A DNA stretch of 64,000 bases. Source: Babylonia areolata (Eukaryota; Mollusca; Gastropoda; Neogastropoda; Buccinidae). The stretch lies in the NCBI RefSeq assembly GCF_041734735.1, contig NC_134891.1, forward strand, positions 15,406,244-15,470,243, written 5' to 3'. Position numbers and translations under genes: made by a program. Each line of letters starts with the position of its first letter. Positions within the stretch are counted from its first letter, which is position 1. This document shows, one piece after another, positions 46,480 through 58,128 of the stretch. The notes beneath the pieces are model-generated. The model was not told the origin of the DNA. It searched no databases and saw only the letters and a list, made by a program, of their open reading frames with translations.

Positions 46480-46844
46480 CTTCTTCTTCTTCTTCTGTGT
46501 TCACTCGTATGCACATGAGTGGGCTTTTACGTGTATGACCGTTTTTACCCCGCCATGTAGGCAGCCATACTCCGTTTTCGGGGGTGTGAATGCTGGGTAT
46601 GTTCTTGTTTCCATAACCCACCGAACCCTGACATGGATTACAGGATCTTTAACGTGCGTATTTGATCTTCTGCTTGCATATACACACGAAGAGGGTTCAG
46701 GCACTAGCAGGTCTGCACATATGTTGACCTGGGAGATCGCAAAAATCTCCACCCTTTACCCACCAGGCGCCATCACCATGATTCGAACCCAGGACCCTCA
46801 GATTGACAGTCCAACGCTTTAACCACTCGGCTATTGCGCCCGTC
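46480..46844 (-). mobile_element. SINE family A, copy 4, with target-site duplication
   Basis: Flanked by the 11-bp direct repeat GCTGTAGATGT (46,469-46,479 and 46,845-46,855). The tail (AAG repeat in element sense) is at the left and the tRNA-like head, GACGGGCGCAATAGCCGAGT in element sense, at the right. It is inserted in the fossil DIRS-like element, so it is younger than it. Confidence 0.93.
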
Positions 46845-47483
46845 GCTGTAGATGTGCTGTACTGGCCATTTACATCAAATCACTGATCTGACATGCGTTT
46901 TCAGTATGGCCAACAGTAAAGTGAGAGCTGTATTATCAGCTGTTTCTGAATTGCAAAGTGAAATCATTAGCAGCTTAGTCTTTCATGAAGGACTATGTCT
47001 CTCAGACTAGAAGTCAAAGTGCACTGGGACTTAGTGCTGTAGCCTTGAGGGCTAACTAGCCTTTGGGATCCGTCCCAATGGTGAGTCCAAAGGCCCTCTT
47101 GATCGAGGGACTGGGGATGCAACTTGGGAAAAACACTCTCTACTATAAATTGTATAATCAGATTCCAGCCCGAATAGTCAGGACAGCAGCTGCCTGCTCT
47201 GCTCTGCTGATCTGATGGTCATTGTCACACACAACTGATTATCATATACTGGTCCTAAGAGGACACCAGTCAGCATGGGTAAATCAGGAAACAGCTGCTG
47301 TGTGCTTGAGGGATGAAGGTGTTCACCATGCAGGTTCTGCTGAAATGTAAGGAAGCCGGAAGGATGTGATGGGGTCTTGTGGTGCAACCATGTGTCTGAA
47401 AGACATGGTGCTTGCTTCCGAAGTGACAACAAAGTCATCCTCTGACAGGCCCTTGACTGAAGGCTGGGGCTCCATGATGGGGT

Positions 47484-48029
47484 GAAATGAAATGAAATTA
47501 TGGTGCTTAGAGCCTCGCCGACCACTAAGGCCATCTCAAGGCTATCGCCGCGTCAATAACTACTACAAGGATAAAAAAACAACCAATTAAAACGAGTCAC
47601 CACTTCAAACTTTCCACTCCAAAGTTAAAAAAAACCTCCATAGTTTAAAACCTTCAAATCTGGTTAAAAATGTTCACTTCTTTTAAGAAGTCCATCAGCG
47701 CCCACGGAGGGACATCATGAAACAAAGTCTTCAAAGAAACCGCCGTGTAATGTCTGCGTCTAACGTCATGCAGATCCCAACAGTCAAGGAGCACGTGTTT
47801 CACGGTGAGAGGCTCGTCACAGGGAATGCATCGAGGGGCCTCCTCCCCCTTCAACAAGTAAGAATGAGTAAAAAAAAGTGTGCCCCGCACGCAGTCTGCA
47901 CAGCACAGACTCCTCCTTTCTGTTCTTCACCCCCGAAGGGAGGGTCTCTTTTAGGTCCGGACGGATCTGGAAGAGCTTGTTGTCCGTCTGGGTGTTCCAC
48001 TCCTCTTGCCAAAGATCCTTAACGTAAGT
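47484..48029 (-). mobile_element. LINE copy 4, 5'-truncated 3' end
   Basis: 546 bp: the TTTCA-type tail, short 3'UTR and the last roughly 110 codons of ORF2 (down to RHYTAVSLKTLFHDVPPW). It stops within the codons equivalent to CTTAACGTAAGT of the full copies, where LINE copy 5's tail begins. It is inserted in the DIRS-like fossil. Typical incomplete reverse transcription. Confidence 0.93.
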
Positions 48030-48201
48030 AAATGAAATGAAATTATGGTGCTTAGAGCCTCGCCGACCACTAAGGCCATCTCAAGGCTATCGCCGCGTCA
48101 ATTACTACTACAAGGCTAAAAAAAACAACCAATTAAAACGAGTCACCACTTCAAACTTTCCACTCCAAAGTTTAAAAAAAAACTTCCATAGTTTAAAACC
48201 T

Positions 48202-51200
48202 TCAAATCTGGTTAAAAAGGTTCACTTCTTTTAAGAAGTCCATCAGCGCCCACGGAGGGACATCACGAAACAAAGTCTTCAAAGAAACCGCCGTGTAATG
48301 TCTGCGTCTAACGTCATGCAGATCCCAACAGTCAAGGAGCACGTGTTTCACGGTGAGAGGCTCGTCACAGGGAACGCATCGAGGGGCCTCCTCCCCCTTC
48401 AACAAGTAAGAATGAGTAAAAAAAGTGTGCCCCGTACGCAGTCTGCACAGCACAGATTCCTCCTTTCTGTTCTTCACCCCCGAAGGGAGGGTCTCCCCCA
48501 GGTCCGGACGGATCTGGAAGAGCTTGTTGTCTATCTGGGTGTTCCATTTCTCTTGCCAAAGATCTTTAACGTAAGAATTGACCTTCCGCTTCATGTCTGT
48601 ATAGGGTACCAAGGATCTGGACAATTCTTTCTTTACAGCGTTCCTGGCCAGCAGGTCCGCCCTTTCGTTACCACGAATGCCAACATGTCCGGGAACCCAG
48701 GCCAACACAACCTCGTATCCTTTCTTCGTTGCGAGAGTAAAAGTTTCATAAAATTCCAGCAGTTTGGGATGAGTGATATTCCTGCAGGCGATCGCCTCCA
48801 GGGCTGATAAGGAGTCGGAAAAGATCATGAATCTCTTCTGTTTGGAAGAGAGAACCATTTTTAACCCCAGGACCAGTGCAGTCAGTTCCGCGGTGTATAC
48901 CGAGCTGTCAGACAGGATGTGTTCTGTTGAGGGCCGGTCAGGAAAGGCGGGACAGAACGCAGATGCGGCGACTCCGTCCTCTGACTTGGAACCGTCAGTG
49001 AAGATGCCTTGAAAGGTGGGGAATTTGTGGCACAGTTCCGAAAAGTAGGTTCTGTAGGCCAGAGAACTGGTGGTGTCCTTACGGTACGAGGCCAGATCAA
49101 AACGGACCTCAGGTGTTGTAAAGGTCCACGGGGGGCTGTCAGGGAACTTAGAGAAATCTGAGATGCCACCGACATCCAGATCGGCATTTTCCAAGTGCGG
49201 CTGAATGCGGAGTCCGAGAGGAGGTATGCAGTTTGGGTTGTCTGTAAATTTCTTATCGAAAGGGTTGTTGAATACAGCATCGTAAGCAGGGTTTGTAGGT
49301 TCCGAAAACAATTTCAAATAATAGTTCAGGGTCAGCTTCAGTCTGCGGTTGGAAAGAGGCGGTTCCCCCGCCTCTGCATACAGGCTGTGCACAGGGGTGG
49401 TGCGGAAAGCACCCAAGCTGAGACGGAGCCCTTGGTGGTGTACAGGGTCCAACAGTTTCAGGTAGGACGGTCTGGCCGAGCCGTATACAACACTTCCATA
49501 ATCCAGTTTGGACCGGACCAGGGCTCTGTAGAGGTGCAAGAGAGTCCTCTTATCAGCACCCCAGTTCGTGTGTGCCACAACTCGGATGATGTTCAGGGCT
49601 TTTAGGCAAGATATTTTCAGCTGTTTAATGTGGCTGAGAAAATTCAGCTTCTGATCGAAGACGACCCCTAGAAATCTGGCTTCCTTGACCGCCGGGATGG
49701 TGGATGTTCCCAGACGGATTTCAGGGTCCTGATAGAATTGGCGAAAATTATGAAAGTGGATGCATTCAGTTTTGGAGGACGAAAATGTGAAGCCATTCTC
49801 CTCTGCCCAACACTGGATTTTGTTGACGCAGAGCTGAAGCCGTCGCTGGATGCTGGCGTACGTGCTGCCGGTTGCATATAAAGCAAAATCATCCACGAAC
49901 AGCGAGCTGTCCGATCCTTTCTGAACGGATTGAACGATGTCATTAATTTTGATGCTGAACAGAGCAGGCGACAGGATGCTCCCCTGCGGGACACCCAGCT
50001 CCTGCTCGTGAATGTCGGACAGGGTGGTGCCGACTCTCACCTGGAATTGTCTGTCTTGTAAAAAATTGTGGATAAACTGAGGCAGGTGTCCTCGGAAGCC
50101 GAGCTTGTGCAAGTCGGAAAGAATACCAAATTTCCACGTGGTATCGTAAGCTTTCTCCAGGTCAAAAAATATGGCCACCACATGTTGTTTGTTGACGAAA
50201 GCATTTCTTATCGTGGTTTCCAGACGAACCAGATGGTCAACGGTAGAGCGATGCTTGCGGAAACCGCACTGTTCCTTCGCCAGAAGGCCGTCGGTCTCTA
50301 GTTTCCACATCAGTCTACCGTTGACCATCTTCTCCATCAGTTTGCAGACGCAGCTGGTCAGTGCAATTGGGCGGTAGTTGGAGGGGTTCGAGGGGTCTTT
50401 TCCCGGTTTCGGCAGCGGGATTATGAGGGCTTTCCGCCAGGAGGGTGGAAAGAAGCCTGTGACCCAGATGTGGTTATAAACTTTAAGCAGGGTGTCCAGA
50501 CAGGTTTGGGGAAGGTGCTTTAGGAGTTTATAATGGACTTCGTCCATTCCTGGACAGGAATCCGTACAGGTCTGAAGGGCAGATTTAAGTTCGTTCATTG
50601 TGAAAGGAAGGTTGTAATTCTCTGTGTTGTCGGAAAAGAAGTTACATGGTGTTTTTTCTGACAGGTTTTTGGTTTTAAGAAAGCGAGCAGATTTGTTAGC
50701 AGATCTCGAGTTCTGTTCTATTGTGGAGGCAAGCAAATTGGCAACTGCTTTCTTCTCTGTGACCAGAGCGTCTGAAAGTTTAAGATGATGAAAGGTTGGG
50801 CATACGTTTTTGCCCTTAATTCTTTTTAAAACCCTCCACACTTTCTTCTTGGGTGTGTTGGAGGTTAAGGAAGAGCAAAAATCTCTCCATGACTTCCTCT
50901 GGCTCTTTTTAAAAACATACCTGGCTTTCGCCCTCAGCTGTTGATGGGTTCGAACGCTATCGGTCTCCGGTCTCCGAAAGACGCGTCGCTGCGCTCTCTT
51001 CGAGACTTACGGGCCTCCCGACATTCCGCGTTGAACCAGGGCATTCTAGGGACCTGAGGCTTGGAGGCAGACGATGGGACTGCTGCTTTGGCGCAATCTA
51101 AAACGATCCGAGTCAGAGTGTCAGCAGGGTCCTTGCTTTTCAATACTGTTTCTTCCTGCAGCTCCGCTCTTATCTTCTTGGTAAAAAAAACTCCAGTCTG

Positions 51201-51894
51201 CTTTGTCATAGTTCAGGCGGTCAGGCAGAGAGTCACCTTCTCCATCTGTGGGGCGGAGGACGACAGGAAAGTGGTCACTCCCATGCAGATCGTCGTGCAC
51301 TTTCCACTCGTAGTCCAGGACCAACGATGGATCGCAGACCGACAGATCTAAACACGAGAGCTTTCCAGAGGGCAGATGAAGGTAAGTGGGAGACTTGTCG
51401 TTAAGACAGCACAAGTCCATGTCGGAAAGAAGGTTTTCCAAGAGAAGACCTCGGGCTGATGTCATCTCACTTCCCCAGAGCGGGGAGTGTCCATTGAAGT
51501 CGCCCAACAGTAAAAGCGGACGTGGGAGCTGGTCGACCAGGTTCATGAGGTCCTGCCTCAGAACACGGACGGAAGGAGGAAGGTAGAGAGAGCAGACAGT
51601 GATGGTTTTCTCAAGTGTGACTCTCACTACCACCGCCTGTAAAGGGGTGCTTAAAAGAACTGTACTGTATAAAAGGGACTTGCGAATAAAAAAAGCGACA
51701 CCTGCCGTCAATCCCTCTTGCTTCGGTTGAGCGGGTTTAAAAACGGAGTTAAAACCAGAGAGAGATAAAACCTTGCCATCTCTTTGCAGAGTCTCCTGCA
51801 GCGCCAGCACTGAAGGTTTCAAAGCAAGACAAAGCAGCTGGAGTTCCTGAAAATTGGCGTAGAAACCCCGGATGTTCCAGTGGATCACTGCCAA
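48202..51894 (-). pseudogene. LINE ORF2: RT-RNase H open for 879 codons, endonuclease frame broken
   Basis: Endonuclease from 51,894 (the initiator position reads TTG rather than ATG): AVIHWNIRGFYANFQELQ, LLLLGDFNGHSPLWGSE, GSDHFPV. A frame change in the A-run near 51,185 and another near 50,970 precede the long frame. RT: NYRPIALTSCVCKLMEKMVN, KEQCGFRKHRSTVDHL, FFDLEKAYDTTW, ELGVPQGSILSPALFS, LFVDDFALY. RNase H: IFTDGSKSEDG, TAELTALVLG, IFSDSLSALEAI, AWVPGHVGIRGNERADLL. C-terminal VPCDEPLTVKHVLLDCW. All RT and RNase H catalytic acids are present. Confidence 0.92.
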
Positions 51895-51924
51895 TAAAAA
51901 GGTTAAAAAAAAAAAAGCAGCAGC

Positions 51925-53188
51925 CTATTCCATCGCTACCCCCTGCTCCTCTGCTTGCGGTGGCTCAAGGTTGGCCAGGATGGAGTATTTATTTTTACAA
52001 ATTACTTTTTCGGATTCCGACCGAGTCGGAATATCCACGACCTCGGCCCCTCCCGATCCCGCCGAGGCCGCAACCCTCCCCTCCTTGAGTTTTGGAGGTA
52101 CGGGGGGTTTCCGGCCACTTCCGCCAGCCCGAGGGCCAGGCAGACGAGAGGCGGGGCGAGGGGTGCTGGGGGGTGGGGTGGGGCGGGAGGCGGACAACGT
52201 GCCTCCGCCCGAGGTTTTCCGCTCCCGCCCAGCAGCCCCTGAGGACTGCCGCACAGGATGGGAAGGGGGTGGACACGGCACCTCCACCCAAGGCCAACGG
52301 TTCCGACGAGGTGGGTAAGTCGTCCGTCTGCGTCCCTGTGGACGTCGTCTGGACCGCGACGTCCACCGTCCTGGGTCTGACGACAGAGGCGTACGACGCC
52401 TTAGGCGACGCGGCCTCCACCTGTTTCTTTGCCTCAAAGAAGGATAACTTCTTTTCTGTCTTGACCTTCTGGATTTGTTTTTCTTTTTTCCAGGCGGGGC
52501 AGTCTTTCGATGAGGACGGGTGGCCACCTCCGCAGTTCGCACACCGGGCTGCACTGACGCAATCGCCCTGGTGCGCCGCCTTCGAACAGGTGCCACACGC
52601 CTCTTCCTCCTTACATCGGTCTCTCACGTGTCCGAATTTCTGGCATTTAAAACATCTCCGATGGGACGGGCACATACAGGCTTACACTAACTATTAGGTA
52701 TCCGACCCAAATGTCCTTGGGGACATCCGGGCAGCAGAAGGTGAGGAAGAAAGTGTTGGTCGGGACTCTGTCCGACCCCTTCCTCACCGTCACCCTGTAC
52801 ACGTCGGTCACTCCCTGAGAGGACAGCTCGCTCTTGATTTCAGCCTCAGACACACCTTTCAACTCCGGGCATCTGATGACCCCCTTTGAGCAGTTGAGAC
52901 CTTTGTGAGGGGAAACCTTCACCGCCCTATCCACGAAAGTGGTCGCCTTGAGAAGGAGCTCCTCAGCCTCTTGATGGATTTCAGCGATCCTGCCAGACAC
53001 TGAAAGCCCTTCTGGATAGCGAAGGGGCTGAGAGCGGACAAGGGCTTGTCATCATCAGCGCCCTCCATCACAAGCCACGATGGCCAAAATCCAAAGGTCT
53101 CAACGACCTCCGAATCAGAGTCTGAGTCGTCCGTTCCCTGCCGCCGTCTTTTTCCAGAGTTAGGGGTGTGTGATTTTTTGGAAGTCAT
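51925..53188 (-). pseudogene. LINE ORF1: zinc-knuckle protein, about three breaks
   Basis: ATG at 53,188 (MTSKKSHTPNSGKRRRQGTD). N-terminal, middle (VDRAVKVSPHKGLNCSKGVI) and knuckle regions (CFKCQKFGHVRDRC, CGTCSKAAHQGDC, CANCGGGHPSSSKDC) are in different frames, with changes near 52,960 and 52,665. The C-terminal tail NKYSILANLEPPQAEEQG ends at 51,925 in yet another frame. Confidence 0.9.
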
Positions 53189-54722
53189 GTTGAAAAAAAT
53201 GTAAATTCATCCCTCCCTTACCCACCCACCATGGGGTCCAACTTAGGGGCCAGGGTCAAGGGAACACCAGCTTGACCCATTCCAGGTTTCGGGAGGGATA
53301 TACGACCAACAGTCTAGCTCCAACGTGTTCCCCCCCGATCATGCCCAGCTCCCGGGGACAGAGAACCGAGCACTATGGGGGTTATCTTCGCTAGCCACTA
53401 AACTGCCAGTCTTGACCTAGCCCCATGAAGGGGTAGCCGATTGACACACACGGGCCAATGTGTGCCGCCTGTCGTAGGAGAGGTCCGAGCCAAAGGGATG
53501 TGTTGAGAGCAGCGTGCTCTCTCAATCCCCAGGATCTCATTCCCCTCCATCACAGGTCGCGCCGCACGGCAAACACGGCGGGCCTGAAGAAGGCCGCAGG
53601 GAAAAAAAGAATGTGGAAAAGAAGGCTTGATGGGGAGCTGAGGACAGAAAAGAGGCGGTAAAAAGAAGAATAGAGAATAGGTCGCCACGAGGCATGCCAC
53701 ATGGGGGGTCGCGTGATCCGATGTCACAGCTGCCACCACGGCCGCATCGCACATAGGGCCCAGACTAATGTGTGGATCCAAAACAAGTTGGTTTTTTTGT
53801 ATTTTTTTTGTGTGTGTTGTTTCCCCAAAGGGATTGTGGCACATTCCATTGGTGCAACTGTGGGTATGGGTAAAGAAATAGAGGAGGTCGACTCATACAC
53901 TACCGACTGGCAGGGCCGAGAAAACGCGGATCGTGTCGAGTGCGTTCGTGGGTCGATAAAAATGACATTAAAGGCAACACTGACCTGAGTGTGTGGCAAC
54001 AAACCTCCAGAAGTCACCAGAGGAGGTGTAGGAGGTAGTGGAGGTTTGGAGTCGACCAGAGGGAGCGGAGGAAGTGGAGGAGGCGGCGGGTTGGCGTTCC
54101 TGAGAGGGCCAAGAGTAGAGGGCCCAGAGTGTCAGCGAATCAATTGCGATCGCGCCTTAATTTTAGCACGAGTGCCCAATCGAGCTACATAATTATGTGA
54201 CCTGGTTGAAGACATAATTTGACAAAAAATGAGAACGTCAGAGAATCAACAGACAGACAGAAAATACAAAAAAAACTTAGCCGTATGAAGAGCACAGGAA
54301 CAGGAGTCATGATGGCTGCCGGAAAAAGAGGGCGCTAGCTAGTGGGACCAAGGGGAGGTTACCTACTTCCGGGAGGTTATTGGCCGTAGTTGCTTTTGTT
54401 TTCTCCACATAGGCGGATAGTAGTTTGCACAGGACAGGAATGTCAGACCCCTGCCAGAGTCTACACTAGTTGGGTCACGGTTAAGTATGTGTAATTAAAC
54501 AAAGGTTTCTCCACTGCAATGGGAATTCATTTACAGCTTAGTCTTTTGTGAAGGACTATGACTTTCACACTAGGAGACAAGACTGTACTAACTCTTAGTG
54601 CTGCAGCCTAGGGTGTCTAGTTGGCCTTTGATAACCATCCTAACGCCAGCTGTCCCAAAGGCCTCTTGGTCAAGAGATGGGATGGTCAAAGTTGGACACC
54701 ATTGACTACCATACACACATAC

Positions 54723-54849
54723 CATATTCCTCTGATGAGCACTGAAGGTAGTGGTGTCCCTTTTTTCTGGGGCTCTGTCAAAGGGCAGATACTGCTCAAA
54801 TTTCATCATGGACAAAACTTCATGGTCCATCAGGCTGTACTGTAAATAC
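54723..54849 (-). CDS. MSH6: MSH6 exon (YLQYSLMDHEV segment)
   Basis: 127-bp exon. The donor is GTATGTG. The acceptor is taken as GTTTACAG at 54,850 because this completes Trp (TG then G) and gives WYLQYSLMDHEVLSMMKFE, then QYLPFDRAPEKRD and TTTFSAHQRNM, matching vertebrate [20 protein letters not shown] ... AYQRM. An alternative acceptor 10 nt further in (ATTTACAG) would lose the frame. Ends in phase 0. The acceptor is the first of a series of similar TTTACAG-GTATTT motifs in the minisatellite behind it. Confidence 0.94.
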
Positions 54850-55260
54850 CTGTAAACACACACATGTAAATACCTGTAAACACACCAGTACTGTCAATGT
54901 ATGTAAACACACTCATGTTGCAAATACTTCTAAACACACCAGTACTGTCAACATATGTAAACCCACCCATCTTGCAAACACTTCTAAACACACCAGTACT
55001 GTCAACATGTAAACACACCCATGTTGTAAATACCTGTAAACACACCAGTCCTATCAACATAATTATGTAAACACATCCACGTTGCAAATACCTGTAAACG
55101 TACCAGTACTGTAAATGGCAGAAAAACACCAGTAATGACCACATATGTAAACATAGCGGTGTTTAACTACCTGTGAAGATACCTGTCAGTAAATGCAGAC
55201 ACTACCTGTACTGTAAATACCTTTAGACACACCAATACTGTAGACACTCATTACCACACC
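54840..55260. repeat. Degenerate minisatellite built on a splice-acceptor-like motif
   Basis: About six imperfect units of 50-60 bp alternating ACACACCAGTACTGTCAACA and TGTAAACACACCCATGTTGC, with AAATACCTGTAAACACA between. On the MSH6 sense strand each unit gives TGTTTACAGGTATTT, nearly the same as the real exon border, so the array repeats acceptor-like and donor-like signals. The outer units (beyond 55,140) are more diverged. Confidence 0.85.
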
Positions 55261-55431
55261 AGTACCGTATGATTATATTATACATGTAATTGCCTCAAAT
55301 CACTATCTGGGTTTTTACAAATTTCAAACATACTGAATGACCTGCTGCAACTTTTCCACACAGACGACAACTCACCATTAAGGCATTATTATCTCATGAA
55401 AGCAAATTATCTATTAGTTTTATCCCCCAAA

Positions 55432-55530
55432 ACAGAGTATGGCTGCCAACATGGCAGGGTAAAAACGGTCATACAAGAAAAAGCCCATTCATGTACATAC
55501 GACTGAACGTGAGAGTTGCAGCCCAAGAAC
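55432..55530 (+). mobile_element. SINE family A, 3' relic
   Basis: AACAGAGTATGGCTGCCAAC, then GGTAAAAACGGTCATACA and AAAGCCCATTCATGTACAT, ending GTTGCAGCCCAAGAACAAAG. It matches the 3' third of family A, plus strand, head missing. Confidence 0.8.
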
Positions 55531-55539
55531 AAAGAAGAT

Positions 55540-55990
55540 CTATTAGTTTACAGATTATAAAATAAATGCATTTAGAGCTAAATATAGCAAAAATGTTACA
55601 CGCTACTGTGGAGGACAATTTTCAAAAACAAATAAAAAACTGCAGGCAGGACAAAAACACACAAAAAAAATGGGTGGCACACTCAGTGTAGCAACGCGCT
55701 CTCCCTGAGGAGAGCAGCCCGAATTTCACACACAGAAATCTGTTGTGACAAAAAAGAGTAATACGATATATTTATTTTCAATTTCATGCTTAACTAGCCT
55801 TTTATACCAAGCTTTCCTGAAAAATCATTTACAGATGTTGCTGATAATTTCTGGTAGTAGCTAAAAATTTCACACTCCAGCTGTGACGTTTGGTTTCAAG
55901 TTTGCAGTTTACATTGTATTAGGTACTCGCTCCTTCGTACATGGATCTTGTTTTCCCCATCTAAACTCACATCATGTAGATAGATATCAA
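55540..55990. other. MSH6 intron, no gene seen
   Basis: AT-rich noncoding sequence between the SINE relic and the piggyBac relic. I see no repeat copy, splice pair or coding stretch in it. Confidence 0.5.
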
Positions 55991-58103
55991 CCCCTTCACT
56001 GCTAGTACGTTTTGCTATCGCCTATGCTGAGAAAATTTTCAGAAAAACAAGAAAAACACGTCAATGATTTTAGTTTGCTTATATTCAAAAAAGTACTGAA
56101 GATAAGTGCATAAAAGTATATAGCAAATGAAAGGAAAATGAACCAAGATTTTGTTTTTAATACTCACATATTCAAATAATGAGTCAATCTGACAGAAAAA
56201 TTCCATAAAATGCAATAATAAAAAAAATTGGGACTGTCATTCCATCATGTAGGTGCTACAATATCAACCAGGTTATCAACCAGTCTTTCTTGTGACTGTT
56301 GTGATCAACCACACACACTGTCAAGGCTGAGCAACAGTGTCCAGGAGCATAAGACTCCAACACAGTCCACTCAAAGAATGAAAAGGGTGTACTCACCCAG
56401 GATCTATCGCCAGTAAAAACGCTGTGTGGTACTTGCGGAAACAGTCTTCAAGACAAAGTGCTGGTTTGCTGGGGCAGTCTGGGCAGTAGAACCTCATATC
56501 TTTTCTTTGTCCTTTCTTCCAGCAGACTCTGCACCTCCTTTGTGGCCAGGCCTTCTGTGGGGTATGTGGGATGACATCAATGAAGTGTCGTCCACACAAG
56601 ACAAACAGCGTGGTCATATTTAGCACTGTCTTGGTCTTGGTCACCAAAAATCATGGCACTAATTACATCCTTCTGGAAGTCCAGGAGTGTACTGCTGTTG
56701 CCTGCTTTTTGTAGAGGATGTGTGCATTCAGCAATTTGTAGAAAATGCACACACAGCTATTTGTACCACTTCAGGGTTTTCCTTGTGGCATCGTAGGGCT
56801 GCAGCTGTTGGTCATGGTGGTCCATGGCACCCATGTTTTTGTTGTACTCCAGAATTGCTGCAGGCTTGTTTACTGCCCTTTGGTCTTGCTGCTGCTGGTC
56901 TTCAGCTGTAGGTTTGTGGCAAGTTGTCAACTCCAGATGGTCCAGGATGAACATCATGATCATCATCATGCTGCATACCTGAAACATTGCATAAAAGACG
57001 AAGTTTGTTGGGTTTTTGGAGTTTTAAAAAATTTATTTTACATAGAAAAAGATCATGAAATGGTACCATTTTATTTCTGATTGTTTTCAGAAGCTGAAAT
57101 ACAAACTCACACACACCTACCCCTCACCCCCCACTCCAAACCACACACACACACACTAAAACTGGTTCATGGTATGCCACACCCCCTTCATTCTCTCTTT
57201 CTCATACAAAACAAAATGACAACACACACACTTTTATAAGTGTTGCATTTACAAAGTGATTTTGTCATACAATTCTGTATATTTTTCTCTGATTTCAGTT
57301 TTATAAACATCTCCCCCCCCTCCCCCACTCTCTCACACACACACAAAACAACAACACTGAACAACAACAACAACAACAAACCAATACACACTCGGAAACA
57401 AATACAAAGAAAGCTCTTGGTGAGCGACACACGCTGTTGTCAACAATGAGCCAGCCAGCAAGCCACGCCTCCTTGGACTGTGATGGTCACACACAGTACC
57501 CACGTGACTCTCTCTCACTCTCACACACTGATCAGTGACTGATGAAGCTACTTACCACAGCTAACACATTCAAAACACACACAAACAGGAAGCAAATAAT
57601 AAACTGACAAACCTCGTAAACACCCACCTGCACCTTGAATCAGCTGAGCCTTGTCTGTCTTCAGTTTTGTCAAGCAACTCCACCTCCCACCCCCCTCCAT
57701 GTCAAAATCAGCGTCCTCGGCATCAACTTCACGCAGTTCTATCTCATTCAGTCCACAATCTTCATCTCTACTGTTTGCATCGTGAAAGATTTCTTTCAAT
57801 ACTAGTGCAAGTGTTGGGGTTTGTCTGCGTTCAGCCATGGCTTTGCAAACACAACTTGAGCTTCGTACAAACTTGCAAAACTTTCGCCAGAAATATGACA
57901 ATGAGATGAATAATTTTAGCTTATGGAACTCAGGAGATAAAGAGCTCTCAGGGGAGCTAATTTAATGGTTAACAGACTGTATTTTCTGTAATGTGGGACT
58001 CGAAACATAGAACGTTGTGACATGACGTACGGCACACGTCAATACAGCACTGGTGAGCGACATTTCATGATGTACGCCGTACATCAACAGCGCAGTCAAG
58101 AGG
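55991..58103 (-). mobile_element. piggyBac-family element, near full length, decayed
   Basis: 2,113 bp. The right flank is TTAA (58,104-58,107); the left flank TCAA (55,987-55,990) is a likely decayed TTAA. Ends: CCCCTTCACTGC on the left and CCTCTTGACTGC read inward from the right, 10 of 12 alike. It carries the two extremities of a transposase gene on the minus strand. It lies in the MSH6 intron with its right end only 25 bp from the exon at 58,129. Confidence 0.82.
56393..57838 (-). pseudogene. piggyBac transposase relic (PGBD4-like C-terminus)
   Basis: The N-terminus starts at 57,838 with MAERRQTPTLALVLKEIF and an acidic stretch (IELREVDAEDADFDMEGGG), followed by a donor-like CAG-GTGGGTG near 57,628. 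The catalytic middle is not found; 57,110-57,600 is CA-rich filler. The end of the catalytic domain reads ILEYNKNMGAMDHHDQQLQ and YDATRKTLKWYK (56,757-56,870), where family members have an essential Asp. The C-terminal zinc ribbon reads RRCRVCWKKGQRKDMRFYC and CPSKPALCLEDCFRKYHT (56,410-56,540). At least two frame breaks lie between these pieces. Inactive. Confidence 0.8.
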
Positions 58104-58128
58104 TTAAACTGAAGAATACAACACTCAC

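Larger units (their letters stand above)
48030..53680 (-). mobile_element. LINE copy 5, nearly full length
   Basis: About 5.65 kb. The 3' tail TTTCA repeat is at 48,030-48,048, and the 5'UTR lacks the first roughly 300 bp relative to 39,240. The longest intact ORF2 stretch among the minus-strand copies (879 codons) is here. Tandem, same orientation, directly behind copy 4; on its other side it meets the gag-like part of the DIRS-like fossil. Confidence 0.94.
44868..54500 (-). mobile_element. Fossil DIRS-like tyrosine-recombinase retroelement, Y, with nested insertions
   Basis: Terminal inverted repeats of roughly 170-190 bp: about 44,895-45,065 reads the reverse complement of about 54,325-54,495 (shared core GACCCAACTAGTG). 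The left end also folds on itself (44,870-44,922 versus 45,137-45,186). From right to left on the minus strand: proline-rich gag-like region (53,690-54,240), interior matching fragment X (46,950-47,481), and recombinase end (45,226-45,750). LINE copies 4 and 5 and one SINE are inserted. It is heavily broken and moderately old. Family call from the recombinase and inverted ends; other tyrosine-recombinase elements are possible. Confidence 0.55.

Noticed and set aside
54840-55260. CRISPR-like repeat array
   Set aside because: Units are imperfect and contiguous with no unique spacers, and the genome is eukaryotic. The 48-bp array at 44,468 was rejected for the same reason.
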